Below are positions 8,858 to 18,422 of a stretch of DNA of 64,000 bases, piece after piece. Source of the stretch: an uncultured Ruminococcus sp. (GTDB lineage Bacteria; Bacillota; Clostridia; Oscillospirales; Ruminococcaceae); NCBI GenBank assembly GCA_902781565.1, contig CACZJT010000008.1:1-64000 (forward strand). The letters run 5' to 3'. Numbering within the stretch: position 1 is the first letter of the stretch; the number at the start of each line of letters is the position of its first letter. The position numbers and the translations under genes are program-made. The notes under the pieces were generated by a model, which had not been told where the DNA came from, made no database searches, and worked only from the letters and a program-made list of their open reading frames with translations.

Positions 8858-10627
8858 ATGGCAAGAAACCGCTACGACGTTGACGAAATGCTGGAGACTC
8901 CCTTTGACTTCTCCCATTTCAAGCGTTCCTTCAAGTACATGAAAAAATACCGAGGCAAGATGATACTCGCGCTGATACTGAGTATCTTCGCCGCGCTCTC
9001 GGGTCTTTTGGGTCCCATCATCACGAAATACGCCCTTGACAACACCGTTCCCGCGGGGGATATCGGACAGCTCTGGCTGCTGGGTCTGCTCTTGCTGCTG
9101 ACCTTTGCGGTGTCCATAGCCTTCTCGAACATACGCTCGCGGATAATGACGGTAGTGGGTCAGGACATGATCTTCGACATACGCTCCGACCTGTTCGCCC
9201 ATTTGCAGGAGCTTCCGTTCAGCTACTACGACGACCGCCCCCACGGAAAAATACTAATCCGCGTGGTGAATTACGTAAACTCCGTTTCGGATATGCTCTC
9301 AAACGGCGTCATAAATGTCATACTCGAATTCCTCAATATGCTGTTCATAATGGTGTTCATGTTCCTTGTGGACGTGAAGCTGTCGCTCATAGTGCTTTCG
9401 GGACTGCCGCTTTTCGCGCTCGTGATGTTCTCGATAAAGAAATATCAGCGCCGCGCGTGGCAGGACGTTTCCAACAAAAGCTCGAACCTCAACGCCTATT
9501 TGCAGGAAAACATAGTCGGTGCGCGGGTAACGCAGATATTCACCCGCGAGGAGGAGAATGCGGAGATATTCGACCGCCTTTCCGACAAGCACCGCAAGAG
9601 CTGGATGAAAGCCGTCGCATTCTCGAACCTCGTATGGCCATCGACCGACAATATCTCTACCCTTGTTCGGGCGGCGATATTCTTTGTGGGACTGCTGGTG
9701 ATGTCCCACGCTTCGGTGACGCTCGGCACCATAGCCGCCATGACGGGCTACGCTTCGCGGTTCTGGCAGCCTATCATGAACCTCTCGAACCTTTTCAACA
9801 ATTTCATCAACAACATAGCCTACCTCGAACGCATTTTCGAGACTCTTGACGAGCCCGTGACCATAGCCGACAAGGAAGGTGCCCGCGAAATGGGCAGTAT
9901 TGAGGGCAATGTCAGCTTCAATGATGTGACCTTCTCCTACGAGGAGGGCATAAACGTCCTCGAACACGTTTCCTTCGACGTGAAAGCGGGCGAGAGCATA
10001 GCGCTTGTGGGACCCACGGGCGCGGGAAAGTCCACCATAGTTTCGCTTATCTCCCGATTCTACGATGTTTCGGGCGGAAAGATAACCATAGACGGCGAGG
10101 ACATAAGCGAGGTAACGCTGCGTTCGCTTCGTTCGCAGATGGGCATTATGTTACAGGACAGTTTCATTTTCAGCGGCACGATAGCCGACAATATCCGCTA
10201 CGGGCGGCTGGACGCCACCGATGAGGAGATACGGCGTGCGAGCCGTGTGGTATGTGCCGACGATTTCATCAGCGGCATGGAGGACGGCTACGAAACGGAG
10301 GTCAACGAGCGGGGTTCAAAGCTATCGGGAGGGCAGAAGCAGCTCATCTCATTTGCGAGGACGCTTCTTTCCGACCCAAAGATACTTGTCCTTGACGAAG
10401 CGACCTCTTCCATTGATGCAAAGACGGAGAGGCTCTTGCAGCAGGGTCTTAATGAGCTGTTGAAAGGGCGGACGAGTTTCATCATAGCCCACCGACTTTC
10501 GACGATACGCAGCTGTGACAGGATAATGTACATAGACCGCAAGGGCATAACCGAATGTGGTTCTCATGATGAGCTTATGGCAAAGCGCGGAGATTATTAC
10601 AAGCTCTATACTTCACAACAGATATGA
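8858..10627 (+). CDS. ABC exporter half-transporter, catalytic subunit
   Basis: 589 residues: a six-helix membrane domain (about 30-330), Walker A GPTGAGKST near 385, signature LSGGQ near 488, Walker B LVLDEATS near 511 with the catalytic Glu, and an intact switch His (IIAHR near 545). It therefore supplies the hydrolytic residues for the pair formed with the preceding gene, whose stop codon it directly follows. Translational coupling is likely. The nearest homologues by architecture are YheH/BmrD-type multidrug exporters. Confidence 0.9.
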   Translation: MARNRYDVDEMLETPFDFSHFKRSFKYMKKYRGKMILALILSIFAALSGLLGPIITKYALDNTVPAGDIGQLWLLGLLLLLTFAVSIAFSNIRSRIMTVVGQDMIFDIRSDLFAHLQELPFSYYDDRPHGKILIRVVNYVNSVSDMLSNGVINVILEFLNMLFIMVFMFLVDVKLSLIVLSGLPLFALVMFSIKKYQRRAWQDVSNKSSNLNAYLQENIVGARVTQIFTREEENAEIFDRLSDKHRKSWMKAVAFSNLVWPSTDNISTLVRAAIFFVGLLVMSHASVTLGTIAAMTGYASRFWQPIMNLSNLFNNFINNIAYLERIFETLDEPVTIADKEGAREMGSIEGNVSFNDVTFSYEEGINVLEHVSFDVKAGESIALVGPTGAGKSTIVSLISRFYDVSGGKITIDGEDISEVTLRSLRSQMGIMLQDSFIFSGTIADNIRYGRLDATDEEIRRASRVVCADDFISGMEDGYETEVNERGSKLSGGQKQLISFARTLLSDPKILVLDEATSSIDAKTERLLQQGLNELLKGRTSFIIAHRLSTIRSCDRIMYIDRKGITECGSHDELMAKRGDYYKLYTSQQI

Positions 10628-10631
10628 TACA

Positions 10632-10664
10632 AAATGTCCCCGAGTGTATAAAGCGCCCGGGGAC
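10632..10664 (+). terminator. Terminator of the ABC exporter operon
   Basis: TGTCCCCG / CGGGGACA stem-loop right after the stop codon, followed by TATTTTG. Confidence 0.65.
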
Positions 10665-10796
10665 ATATTTTGAGAATAAGAGTGCCGCTTTCTTTATTTG
10701 TGCCTGCGGTCATTTTACTCTTTGCCCGCTCCGCCTTGTTACGTTTCGCTTTGCGTTGCTCTGCATATTCTTATTTTCAAATACCGATATACTAAA

Positions 10797-10821
10797 CTCC
10801 CCCGAAATTCCTTCGGGGGAG
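10797..10821. terminator. Terminator downstream of gyrA
   Basis: Perfect stem CTCCCCCGAA / TTCGGGGGAG with a five-base loop, 13 bases past the gyrA stop. The T tract is better on the plus strand, so it may work in both directions. Bases 10665-10796 show nothing else recognisable. Confidence 0.65.
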
Positions 10822-10833
10822 CTTTATTATCTG

Positions 10834-13416
10834 TTATTCTTCCGTATTGTTTTCTGCTTCATCGGCTTTCATATCCGCTTTTTCCTCGGCTTCCAGCTTC
10901 TTTATCTCCTCCGCTGTAAGCTCCTCCGCAGTGGAATCGTCCACTTGCTGTATCTCCGCCGAATCGTCATGCTCCGCTCGGGTGAAGGCTACTACCTTGC
11001 AGTCGCTTGACAGCTTCATCAGCTTAACACCCCTCGCATAACGCCCCATCAGCCTTATGTCCGAAGCCCTCAGCCTTATGATAACGCCGTCCGAGGATAT
11101 CATGATGATGTCGTCCTCTTCGTCCACGACCTTTATGCCGCAGACAAAATCCCCGTTCTTGCAGCTGTAGTTCTTCATGCCGTAGCCGCCGCGCTTCTGT
11201 ATGCGATAGCTGTCGAGAGGACATCTTCTTCCTAATCCCCTGTCCGTTACCGTCAGCACCGAAGCGCCCTCACGTATCCTCGCCATAGATACAACATAGT
11301 CGCCGTTCCTCAGCTTGATAGCCTTGACGCCGTGAGCGCTCCTCGACATGGGACGCATATCCTTTTCTTCAATGCGTATCGCCATGCCGTTGCGCGTGGC
11401 AACGATGAGCTGGTTCTCGCCCGCGGTCATTCTTACACCCATGATCTCATCGCCCTCGTCAAGCCCTATGGCGATAAGACCCTGCTTGCGCACGTTCCTG
11501 TAATAGGGGAGCGGCGTGCGCTTTATCTTGCCGTTTTTCGTAACGAATACGATGTACTGCCCTTCCTCGAAATCCTTGGTCTTTATCATAGCCGCGATGG
11601 TCTCGCCCTCTTTGAGCGGCAGCACGTTCACGATATGCGTTCCCTTTGAAGCCTTTGACCCCTCGGGAAGCTCATAGCATTTCAGCTTGTACATTATGCC
11701 GAAATTCGAGATGAACAGCAGATTCTCGTGAGAGGAACAGATATACATGGTCTCAACGAAATCGTCCTCTCTCTGCTTCATGGCGGTTATGCCGCGTCCG
11801 CCGCGGTTCTGCGCCTTGTATACGCTAACGGGCATACGCTTGATGTAGCCGCCGTTCGTGTAGGTAACTACATTGTCCTCCACGGGGATAAGGTCTTCAA
11901 CGTCTACCTCGCCGCTGACGTTCTCAATGCGGGTGCGGCGCTTGTCACCGAACTTCGCCTGTATCTCCTCGACCTCTTCTATCATGATCTTTAAGATACG
12001 CTCGTGGTTCGCAAGGATATCCTCGTAGTCGGCTATCTTCAGCTTTATTTCTTCCAGCTCGTCGAATATCTTCTGCTGTTCGAGACCCGTAAGCCTGCCT
12101 ATGGTCATCTGCGCGATGTGATCCGCCTGAACGTCCGAAAGCCCGAACCTCGCACAGAGCCTCTGCTTACCCTCGGAAACGTTAGCCGAGGTCTTCATGA
12201 TGTCGATGACCTCGTCGATGTTGTCGAGAGCTATCTTCAAGCCCTCCAGTATGTGAGCGCGTTCCTTAGCCTTGCGAAGATCGAACTTCGTGCGGCGGGT
12301 GATGACCTCTACCTGGAAATCAATGTACTGCTCCAGCATTTCCTTGAGGGTCAGGGTCTTTGGTATGCCGTTCACCAGTGCGAGCATTATAACGCCCACG
12401 GTGTCCTGCAACTGGGTGTAGTTGTAGAGCTTGTTGAGTATCAGCTGTGCATTTGCGTCCTTTTTCAGCTCGATAACTACACGTATGCCCTCTTTGAGGT
12501 TCGATTCGTCGCGGAGGTCGTGTATGCCGTCTATGCGCTTGTCCTTGTGGAGCTGCGCTATGGATTCTATCAGCTTGCGCTTGTTCACCATGTAAGGTAT
12601 CTCGTGTATGATTATACACTGTCTGCCCTTTATCTCGGTGATCTCCGCGTCGCCGCGGAGGATCAGCTTTCCGCGTCCCGTACCGTAAGCCGCCCTTATG
12701 CCCGAGCGCCCCATGATGATACCGCCCGTCGGGAAGTCGGGACCCTTTATGCAGTTCATAAGCTCGTCAAGGGTGCAGTCGGGGTTCTCGACCATGAGCT
12801 TCATGGCGTCAATTACCTCACCCAGGTTGTGGGGCGGGATATTGGTCGCCATACCTACCGCGATACCGTTAGAGCCATTCACGAGAAGGTGCGGGAACCT
12901 CGAAGGCAGCACCACGGGCTCCAGCAAGCGGTCGTCGTAGTTGGGCTGGAAATCGACTGTTTCCTTGTTGATGTCGGTGAGCATATGCATCGACATCTTA
13001 GCCATCTTAGCCTCTGTATAACGGTAAGCCGCGGCGGGATCGCCGTCAACGGTACCGAAGTTTCCCTGACCGTCCACCATAGGGTATCTCAGCGAGAATG
13101 ACTGCGCCATTCTCACCAGCGCGTCGTAAACCGAAGCGTCACCGTGAGGGTGGTACTTACCGAGCACAGAACCTACGGTGTCCGCGCACTTTCGGTAAGG
13201 CTTGTCGGGGTAAAGACCGTTTTCGTACATCGTGTAAAGTATCCTGCGGTGAACGGGCTTCAAGCCGTCACGCACATCGGGAAGCGCACGCGAGCTTATT
13301 ACCGACATGGAGTATTGAAGGAAGGATTCCTTCATCATTTTTTCGATATCTATTTCGATTATATTGGTATTGTCGGTAATGCCCGAGCTCTGCCCTTCGT
13401 TTATTTCGTTACTCAA
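10834..13416 (-). CDS. gyrA: DNA gyrase subunit A
   Basis: About 860 residues. The breakage-reunion subunit of type IIA topoisomerase, introducing negative supercoils with GyrB. The catalytic tyrosine is Tyr133 in AAAYRYTE. The C-terminal beta-pinwheel has a GyrA box written QNRGGRG rather than QRRGGKG. In the quinolone-resistance region [10 protein letters not shown], the position of E. coli Ser83 is Ala94, while Asp98 matches Asp87. TTG 13416 is preferred because GGGAG lies nine bases upstream; the longer TTG at 13434 has none. The acidic tail is rich in Glu and Ala. It follows gyrB and one membrane protein. Confidence 0.92.
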   Translation of the reverse strand: MSNEINEGQSSGITDNTNIIEIDIEKMMKESFLQYSMSVISSRALPDVRDGLKPVHRRILYTMYENGLYPDKPYRKCADTVGSVLGKYHPHGDASVYDALVRMAQSFSLRYPMVDGQGNFGTVDGDPAAAYRYTEAKMAKMSMHMLTDINKETVDFQPNYDDRLLEPVVLPSRFPHLLVNGSNGIAVGMATNIPPHNLGEVIDAMKLMVENPDCTLDELMNCIKGPDFPTGGIIMGRSGIRAAYGTGRGKLILRGDAEITEIKGRQCIIIHEIPYMVNKRKLIESIAQLHKDKRIDGIHDLRDESNLKEGIRVVIELKKDANAQLILNKLYNYTQLQDTVGVIMLALVNGIPKTLTLKEMLEQYIDFQVEVITRRTKFDLRKAKERAHILEGLKIALDNIDEVIDIMKTSANVSEGKQRLCARFGLSDVQADHIAQMTIGRLTGLEQQKIFDELEEIKLKIADYEDILANHERILKIMIEEVEEIQAKFGDKRRTRIENVSGEVDVEDLIPVEDNVVTYTNGGYIKRMPVSVYKAQNRGGRGITAMKQREDDFVETMYICSSHENLLFISNFGIMYKLKCYELPEGSKASKGTHIVNVLPLKEGETIAAMIKTKDFEEGQYIVFVTKNGKIKRTPLPYYRNVRKQGLIAIGLDEGDEIMGVRMTAGENQLIVATRNGMAIRIEEKDMRPMSRSAHGVKAIKLRNGDYVVSMARIREGASVLTVTDRGLGRRCPLDSYRIQKRGGYGMKNYSCKNGDFVCGIKVVDEEDDIIMISSDGVIIRLRASDIRLMGRYARGVKLMKLSSDCKVVAFTRAEHDDSAEIQQVDDSTAEELTAEEIKKLEAEEKADMKADEAENNTEE

Positions 13417-13462
13417 AATATCACGCTCCCGCAATAATTTATTCTATATTTCATTTATGATC

Positions 13463-14725
13463 TCATTCGTCCTCAAAGTCATCGTCGCCGCCGTCGAACT
13501 CCGCGAAGTCCTCCTGCTCCTCTCCGCCGTTATCCTCTGCGGTAGCCTGATTTGTCATACGCTTCTGTCTGCGGCGCTCGGCTTTTTCCTCGGCAACTCT
13601 CACTCGGCTGTAGAACTCGCAGTAATCGTCCCCGAGTATACTTTCGAGAAGCCCGCCGAATACCCTGTTCTGCTCCTCGGTCATGGCGCTTTTCGGAACG
13701 GTATAGACGTAACTTTTCTTGAAGATAAGCACATATATCTCCTCGTAGTCCAGCACCTTCAGGTCTATGTCCTCGAAGCGTATCATCACGGGCGGGTAGG
13801 TGTATATCTTGTCCCCCGTGAATTCCGAGGCTTTGAGAAGTATCCTCGAATTGTAGAAATCAAGCCTGTAGCTGTCGTTCTTGACCTCCTCGGCGCTCAT
13901 CACCGCGTCACGCTTGACACCGCTGCTGTTGAGCCACCTGAGAGCTATTATCGAAAGGGTTATGAGAAGGAGCATATAATTGATGTACCCCTTCGGCGAA
14001 ACTATCACCGAGAAAAGGAACACCAGCGCCAGCACCCCGAGTATCAGCGTCAGCTTTATGTTCTTTTTCTTCACGAACTCATTGTAGAAAAGCATATACC
14101 CGTCAAGCGCCTGATCGGGGGTCAGCATATACTCTATGCTGAAAATGACCTTTTCCTTGTTGGGGTCTGCGAGCTTTCTCTTGCGGGTACGCCTGTCAAG
14201 AGCCACGGGATCCTCGATGTCGTCCTCGTCGCTCACCTCCGAAGCTTCGCCGTCGGGGGTGAACTTTATGTCATGCTCACCGTCGCCGCGCTCGCTCCCG
14301 AAGAACATATCCTTTATGACCTCGGGCTTCAAGACCTCCGAATCCTTTATCCTTTGAGCCAGTCCCCTGCCCTGTTTTTTGGCGGGAGTCTCGCTCACCA
14401 TTATCTCGGGAGCGCCCTCGTCCTGCGGCTCATCGTCCTCCGCGAAGTCCTCCTCATCGGTCTCGCCGTCCCCCGCTATGAATATCTCCTCGTCCTCGGC
14501 GGCAGCCTTCTCAGCGGAGATACGCGCTTTTTCCTCGGAACGCTGTCTTGCCTCCCTTATGAGCTGCTCGAACATATCGTCATGTTCATAAGACCCGATT
14601 ATCGGCTCATAATTCAGCTCCCCGGGAACGTCCCCGCCCGAAGCTCCGTTATCTTCGGCAGGCGTTTCTTTCCCGCCCGCACCTATCTCCTCTGCGAAGT
14701 CCTCGTTATCCTCGTTATTATTCAA
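13463..14725 (-). CDS. Acidic membrane protein between gyrB and gyrA, YcxB-like tail
   Basis: 420 residues, no confident family. Residues 1-190 are highly acidic and probably disordered. Two adjacent hydrophobic segments follow (about 226-272, with VSPKGYINY between them), then a soluble domain (about 275-370) whose pattern FYNSRILLK...YPPVMIRFEDI...YVLIFKK recalls the C-terminal domain of YcxB-like proteins. The tail is again acidic. Start TTG 14725 is supported by GAGGG eight bases upstream. It lies 26 bases after gyrB and 46 before gyrA, so co-transcription is likely. Topology suggests a membrane-anchored cytoplasmic protein of unknown role. Confidence 0.7.
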   Translation of the reverse strand: MNNNEDNEDFAEEIGAGGKETPAEDNGASGGDVPGELNYEPIIGSYEHDDMFEQLIREARQRSEEKARISAEKAAAEDEEIFIAGDGETDEEDFAEDDEPQDEGAPEIMVSETPAKKQGRGLAQRIKDSEVLKPEVIKDMFFGSERGDGEHDIKFTPDGEASEVSDEDDIEDPVALDRRTRKRKLADPNKEKVIFSIEYMLTPDQALDGYMLFYNEFVKKKNIKLTLILGVLALVFLFSVIVSPKGYINYMLLLITLSIIALRWLNSSGVKRDAVMSAEEVKNDSYRLDFYNSRILLKASEFTGDKIYTYPPVMIRFEDIDLKVLDYEEIYVLIFKKSYVYTVPKSAMTEEQNRVFGGLLESILGDDYCEFYSRVRVAEEKAERRRQKRMTNQATAEDNGGEEQEDFAEFDGGDDDFEDE

Positions 14726-14751
14726 AACCTTACCCTCTTTGTCATATCGAA

Positions 14752-16755
14752 TCAGACGTCAAGGTCTGTCGCGTACTGGGCATTGCTCTCTATAAACACA
14801 CGTCTCGGCTCTACCTTGTCTCCCATGAGTATAGTAAACGCTTCGTCCGCTTTTCGGGCGTCCTCGATGTTTATTTTTATCATGGTCCTCTTTGAGGGAT
14901 CGAGAGTTGTTTCCCTGAGCTGTTCGGGGTTCATCTCACCAAGACCCTTATAGCGCTGTATATCGACTTTCAGCCCGTTATCTCCCGCAAGCTCCGCCGC
15001 ATACATATCCCGCTCGTCCTCGGTGAATGCATATCTTACCTGCTTTCCGCGCCATACCTTGAAAAGCGGCGGCTGTGCGCAGTAGACGTGACCCTCCTCG
15101 ATGAGGGGACGCATATATCTGAAAAAGAATGTCAGCAGAAGCGTGCGTATATGCGAGCCGTCCACATCGGCATCAGCCATGATTATTACCTTGCCGTAGC
15201 GCAGTTTCTCTATATCGAAATCCTCGCCTATGGAAGTCCCGAGCGCCGCCACCACGGGCATGAGCTTTTCGTTTCCGTACACCTTGTCGATACGAACTTT
15301 CTCGACGTTCAGCATCTTGCCCCAGAGGGGAAGTATCGCCTGGAACTTTCTGTCGCGCCCTTCCTTGGCGGAGCCTCCCGCCGAATCTCCCTCGACTATG
15401 AAAAGCTCCGTGAAGGTGTTGTCCCTCTCCGAGCAGTCTGCGAGCTTACCCGGAAGGCTCGTGGATTCGAGCGCGGATTTCCTCGCCCTCGCCTGATCTC
15501 TTGCCTTCTTAGCCGCCTCTCTCGCGGTCTTTGCCTGCGAGGACTTGTCGAGTATCAGCTTCGCGGTGTCGGGGTGCTCGTCGAGGTAATCATAGAGCTT
15601 GTTGTATACCAGCTTTTCAACAAAGGGTCTTACCTCGGGATTTCCGAGCCTTCCCTTTGTCTGTCCCTCAAATTCGCAGTTCGGGAGCTTTACCGAGATT
15701 ATGGCGGTAAGACCCTCCCTCACATCGTCGCCCGAGAGCTTGTCGCCCTCTTTCAGCAGATTGAACTTGTGACCGTAATCGTTTATCGCCTTGGTGAGGG
15801 AATTCTTGAAGCCCGTTTCATGCATACCGCCGTCGGGAGTATGGATATTATTTGCAAATGAAAGTATGAAGTCATTGTAGTCGGTGTTGTACTGCAACGC
15901 CACCTCTCCGAACATCTCGCCTTCTATCCCCTGCATATATATCACCTCGGGGAAAACGGGCGTTGCGGACTTCGACTTATGGATATGATCCACAAATTCT
16001 CTTATACCGCCCTCATAGTGAAGAGTCTCCCCGATGATGTTTTCGGGGTCGCGGCGGTCGGTGAATACTATCCTGAGCCCCGCATTCAGGAAAGCCTGCT
16101 CTCTCAGGCGGCGAAGAAGCACCTCGTAATCATAGACAGTCGTTTCGGTGAAGATCTCGGGGTCGGCTTTGAAACATACCTCCGTACCCGTCCTTTCGGT
16201 CTCGCCTATTATTTTCATCTGTTCGGTATACTCGCCCCTGTTGAAACGCTGAAAATGTATATTCTTTCCGTCATATACCTTAAGTTCGAGATACTCCGAA
16301 AGCGCATTTACGACAGATGCGCCGACGCCGTGCAGACCGCCCGCGACTTTGTAGCCGCCGCCCTCGCCGAACTTTCCGCCCGCATGAAGAACGGTATAAA
16401 CAACGGTAGCCGCCGATATGCCCTCTTTCGGGTGTATGCCCGTAGGTATGCCGCGTCCGTTGTCGAGCACGCGGATAACGTTATCGGGAAGTATGTCAAC
16501 TATTATCTCTGTGCAGTAGCCCGCAAGCGCCTCGTCTATAGCGTTGTCCACTATCTCATAGACAAGGTGGTGCAGACCTTTGGGTCCCGTAGAACCGATA
16601 TACATACCCGGACGTACCCTTACGGGCTTCAGTCCCTCAAGGACCTCGATCTGTTCCGCGCCGTAATCGCTGTTCTTATCGACCTTCGAGATATCCGAAA
16701 CGTTTATCTCACCGATATCCGCGTTCTGCATTTCCTCTTTGATCTCTTCACTCAT
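14752..16755 (-). CDS. gyrB: DNA gyrase subunit B
   Basis: 667 residues, the ATPase subunit of gyrase. The GHKL ATP site shows DNAIDEALAGY near residue 70 and DNGRGIPTG near 98. The TOPRIM domain has EGDSAGGSA and DADVDGSHIRT, and the C-terminal QRYKGLGEMNPEQL is intact. The segment usually written PLRGKILNVEKA reads PLWGKMLNVEKV here. Start ATG 16755 has GGGAGG upstream. Length is that of a Gram-positive GyrB without the E. coli insertion. Confidence 0.95.
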   Translation of the reverse strand: MSEEIKEEMQNADIGEINVSDISKVDKNSDYGAEQIEVLEGLKPVRVRPGMYIGSTGPKGLHHLVYEIVDNAIDEALAGYCTEIIVDILPDNVIRVLDNGRGIPTGIHPKEGISAATVVYTVLHAGGKFGEGGGYKVAGGLHGVGASVVNALSEYLELKVYDGKNIHFQRFNRGEYTEQMKIIGETERTGTEVCFKADPEIFTETTVYDYEVLLRRLREQAFLNAGLRIVFTDRRDPENIIGETLHYEGGIREFVDHIHKSKSATPVFPEVIYMQGIEGEMFGEVALQYNTDYNDFILSFANNIHTPDGGMHETGFKNSLTKAINDYGHKFNLLKEGDKLSGDDVREGLTAIISVKLPNCEFEGQTKGRLGNPEVRPFVEKLVYNKLYDYLDEHPDTAKLILDKSSQAKTAREAAKKARDQARARKSALESTSLPGKLADCSERDNTFTELFIVEGDSAGGSAKEGRDRKFQAILPLWGKMLNVEKVRIDKVYGNEKLMPVVAALGTSIGEDFDIEKLRYGKVIIMADADVDGSHIRTLLLTFFFRYMRPLIEEGHVYCAQPPLFKVWRGKQVRYAFTEDERDMYAAELAGDNGLKVDIQRYKGLGEMNPEQLRETTLDPSKRTMIKINIEDARKADEAFTILMGDKVEPRRVFIESNAQYATDLDV

Positions 16756-16780
16756 TTAATGACCTCCCATTGAGCATGGT

Positions 16781-17044
16781 TCAGAAACCCATGCCCTCTG
16801 TTCTTTTTTCTATCGCTGATACCGAGAGCCTGCCGATGTAAACTTTCTCGTCAAGATTCTCGGTATTGAATGTCACTGTGAAGCTGCGCGGAAGATCGTC
16901 CGTACAGCTCACCTCGCACCCCCGCTCCGCCGACTTTTTGAGGAAGCCCCTCGTGTCCGCCGAAACAGTGGTATTCTCTATATTGAATATCCCGATAAGG
17001 TCACGCGACCTTATCACAAAATCATTTCCTATGTGAATATACAT
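16781..17044 (-). CDS. remB: DUF370 / RemB-like regulator
   Basis: 87 residues beginning MYIHIGNDFVIRSRDLIGIF, the hallmark of DUF370. In B. subtilis the same gene (yaaB, remB) also lies between recF and gyrB, and its relative RemA is a DNA-binding activator of matrix genes. ATG 17044 is chosen by that alignment; an in-frame start 13 codons earlier would overlap recF. The central part is more divergent than the N-terminus. Regulatory function is inferred from RemA. Confidence 0.8.
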   Translation of the reverse strand: MYIHIGNDFVIRSRDLIGIFNIENTTVSADTRGFLKKSAERGCEVSCTDDLPRSFTVTFNTENLDEKVYIGRLSVSAIEKRTEGMGF

Positions 17045-17054
17045 AATACATATC

Positions 17055-18173
17055 TCAATTTTCGGAAGCCCTCCCGCCCTCAACGCGGAACAGCTTTCCC
17101 CTGTAGCCCCTCACGGCTTCCTCCTCACAGCAGGTTATTATTACCTGCATACCGTGTATCTTCTCCATGATGAAGCTCCGCCTCATGCCGTCAAGCTCGC
17201 TCAATACGTCGTCGAGCAGTATGCAGGGCGTGTCCCCGACCTCGCCGCTCAAAATATAAGCCTGCGAGAGTTTGAGTATCAGCGCTATCGAGCGGTGCTG
17301 ACCCTGCGAAGCGAAGTCCTTCGCGTACAGCCCGTTGATACTGCATTTTATATCGTCGCGGTGTATGCCGTGTATGGTGAACCCCGCGCCGATATCGTCC
17401 CTGCGCGAACTTTTGAGCCTTTCGAGATACTCCCCGAACAGGTCGTTCCTGTAGTCGTTGCGCCCGTCAAGCTCCTTGAAAACGGTGGAGTGATACTCTA
17501 TCTCAAAGCTCTCCGCGCCGCCCGAAAGCTCCGAGAAAAGCTCCGCCGCAGTATTCCTCAGCTTCTTGCAGTAATTGTACCTCAGCACCGAGATATAAGC
17601 CCCCATCTGTGCGAGCTGCATATCCCATATATCAAGCATACCGTCGTCCTGCCGCCCTCCCGCGAGGTTCTTCAAATGCAGGTTCCTCTGGTCGAGTATG
17701 CGCCTGTACTTGTCCACCACATCGCGGTAAGATACTTTTATCTGCGACACCGAAAGGTCGATAAAGCTCCGCCGGTTCTCTGGCGCTCCCTTTGAGAGCC
17801 CCAGATCCTCGGGCGTGAATATAACGCACCCGAGCGCTCCGAAAAGTCCCGAGGGCGTTCTCACGTTCACTCCGTTCAGGGTCAGCTTCTTGTTCTTCAT
17901 ATCCCTGCGGAGCATGGTATAGCTTATGCTCTGCGTCCTGCGGGCGTCCTCGAAATCCAGCAGCAGCGACATCTTGTCCCTGTCTGTCCCGATAAGCTCT
18001 CTGTCCTTAGCCCCACGGAAGCTCCGCTCGCCCGAGCAGAGCCAGAGCGCTTCGAGAATGTTCGTTTTCCCCTGCGCGTTCCTGCCGCAGAGTATATTCA
18101 GCTCGGGGTCAAAGGAAAGCTCGACTTCTTTCAGGTTGCGGAAGCCGTCCGCTTCAAAGCGTGTTATCTTCAC
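17055..18173 (-). CDS. recF: DNA replication and repair protein RecF
   Basis: 372 residues. The SMC-like ATPase that loads RecA at single-strand gaps with RecO and RecR. Walker A is GRNAQGKTN (about 30-38), the ABC-type signature region is ASQGQHRS near 283, and Walker B CILLDDVLSELD near 315. It starts with GTG, 12 bases past the yaaA stop, with GGAAAG touching the start. It is part of the dnaN-yaaA-recF-remB-gyrB run. Confidence 0.93.
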   Translation of the reverse strand: MKITRFEADGFRNLKEVELSFDPELNILCGRNAQGKTNILEALWLCSGERSFRGAKDRELIGTDRDKMSLLLDFEDARRTQSISYTMLRRDMKNKKLTLNGVNVRTPSGLFGALGCVIFTPEDLGLSKGAPENRRSFIDLSVSQIKVSYRDVVDKYRRILDQRNLHLKNLAGGRQDDGMLDIWDMQLAQMGAYISVLRYNYCKKLRNTAAELFSELSGGAESFEIEYHSTVFKELDGRNDYRNDLFGEYLERLKSSRRDDIGAGFTIHGIHRDDIKCSINGLYAKDFASQGQHRSIALILKLSQAYILSGEVGDTPCILLDDVLSELDGMRRSFIMEKIHGMQVIITCCEEEAVRGYRGKLFRVEGGRASEN

Positions 18174-18185
18174 CTTTCCGCACCG

Positions 18186-18413
18186 TCACTTCGCGGCTGT
18201 TATCTCTATCAGGAGCCCCAGCTCGGGGACTTCCACGGTGTCTCCCGCAAAGAGCTTTTTGCCCCTCTGCGTACACAGCTCGCCGTTGACTTTTATCCGT
18301 CCCTCGGCGATCACAGCCTTAGCGCTCCCGCCCGTTTCGGTCAGCCCCTCGAATTTCATGAACTGGTCGAGCCTTATAAACTCTGTCTTTATCTCCGCCT
18401 GTCTTTTATCCAT
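18186..18413 (-). CDS. yaaA: S4-domain RNA-binding protein YaaA
   Basis: 75 residues with one S4 RNA-binding domain: [21 protein letters not shown], then [10 protein letters not shown] and the terminal loop VPELG. It always sits between dnaN and recF in this gene cluster. It is thought to bind rRNA or affect ribosome assembly; the precise role is not established. GGAG at the dnaN stop codon serves as its ribosome binding site. Confidence 0.9.
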   Translation of the reverse strand: MDKRQAEIKTEFIRLDQFMKFEGLTETGGSAKAVIAEGRIKVNGELCTQRGKKLFAGDTVEVPELGLLIEITAAK

Positions 18414-18422
18414 ACGGGGACA

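Noticed and set aside
7094-10627. ABC exporter pair as transporter for the GG-leader LysM protein
   Set aside because: Neither subunit has the N-terminal C39 peptidase domain needed to cut a double-glycine leader.
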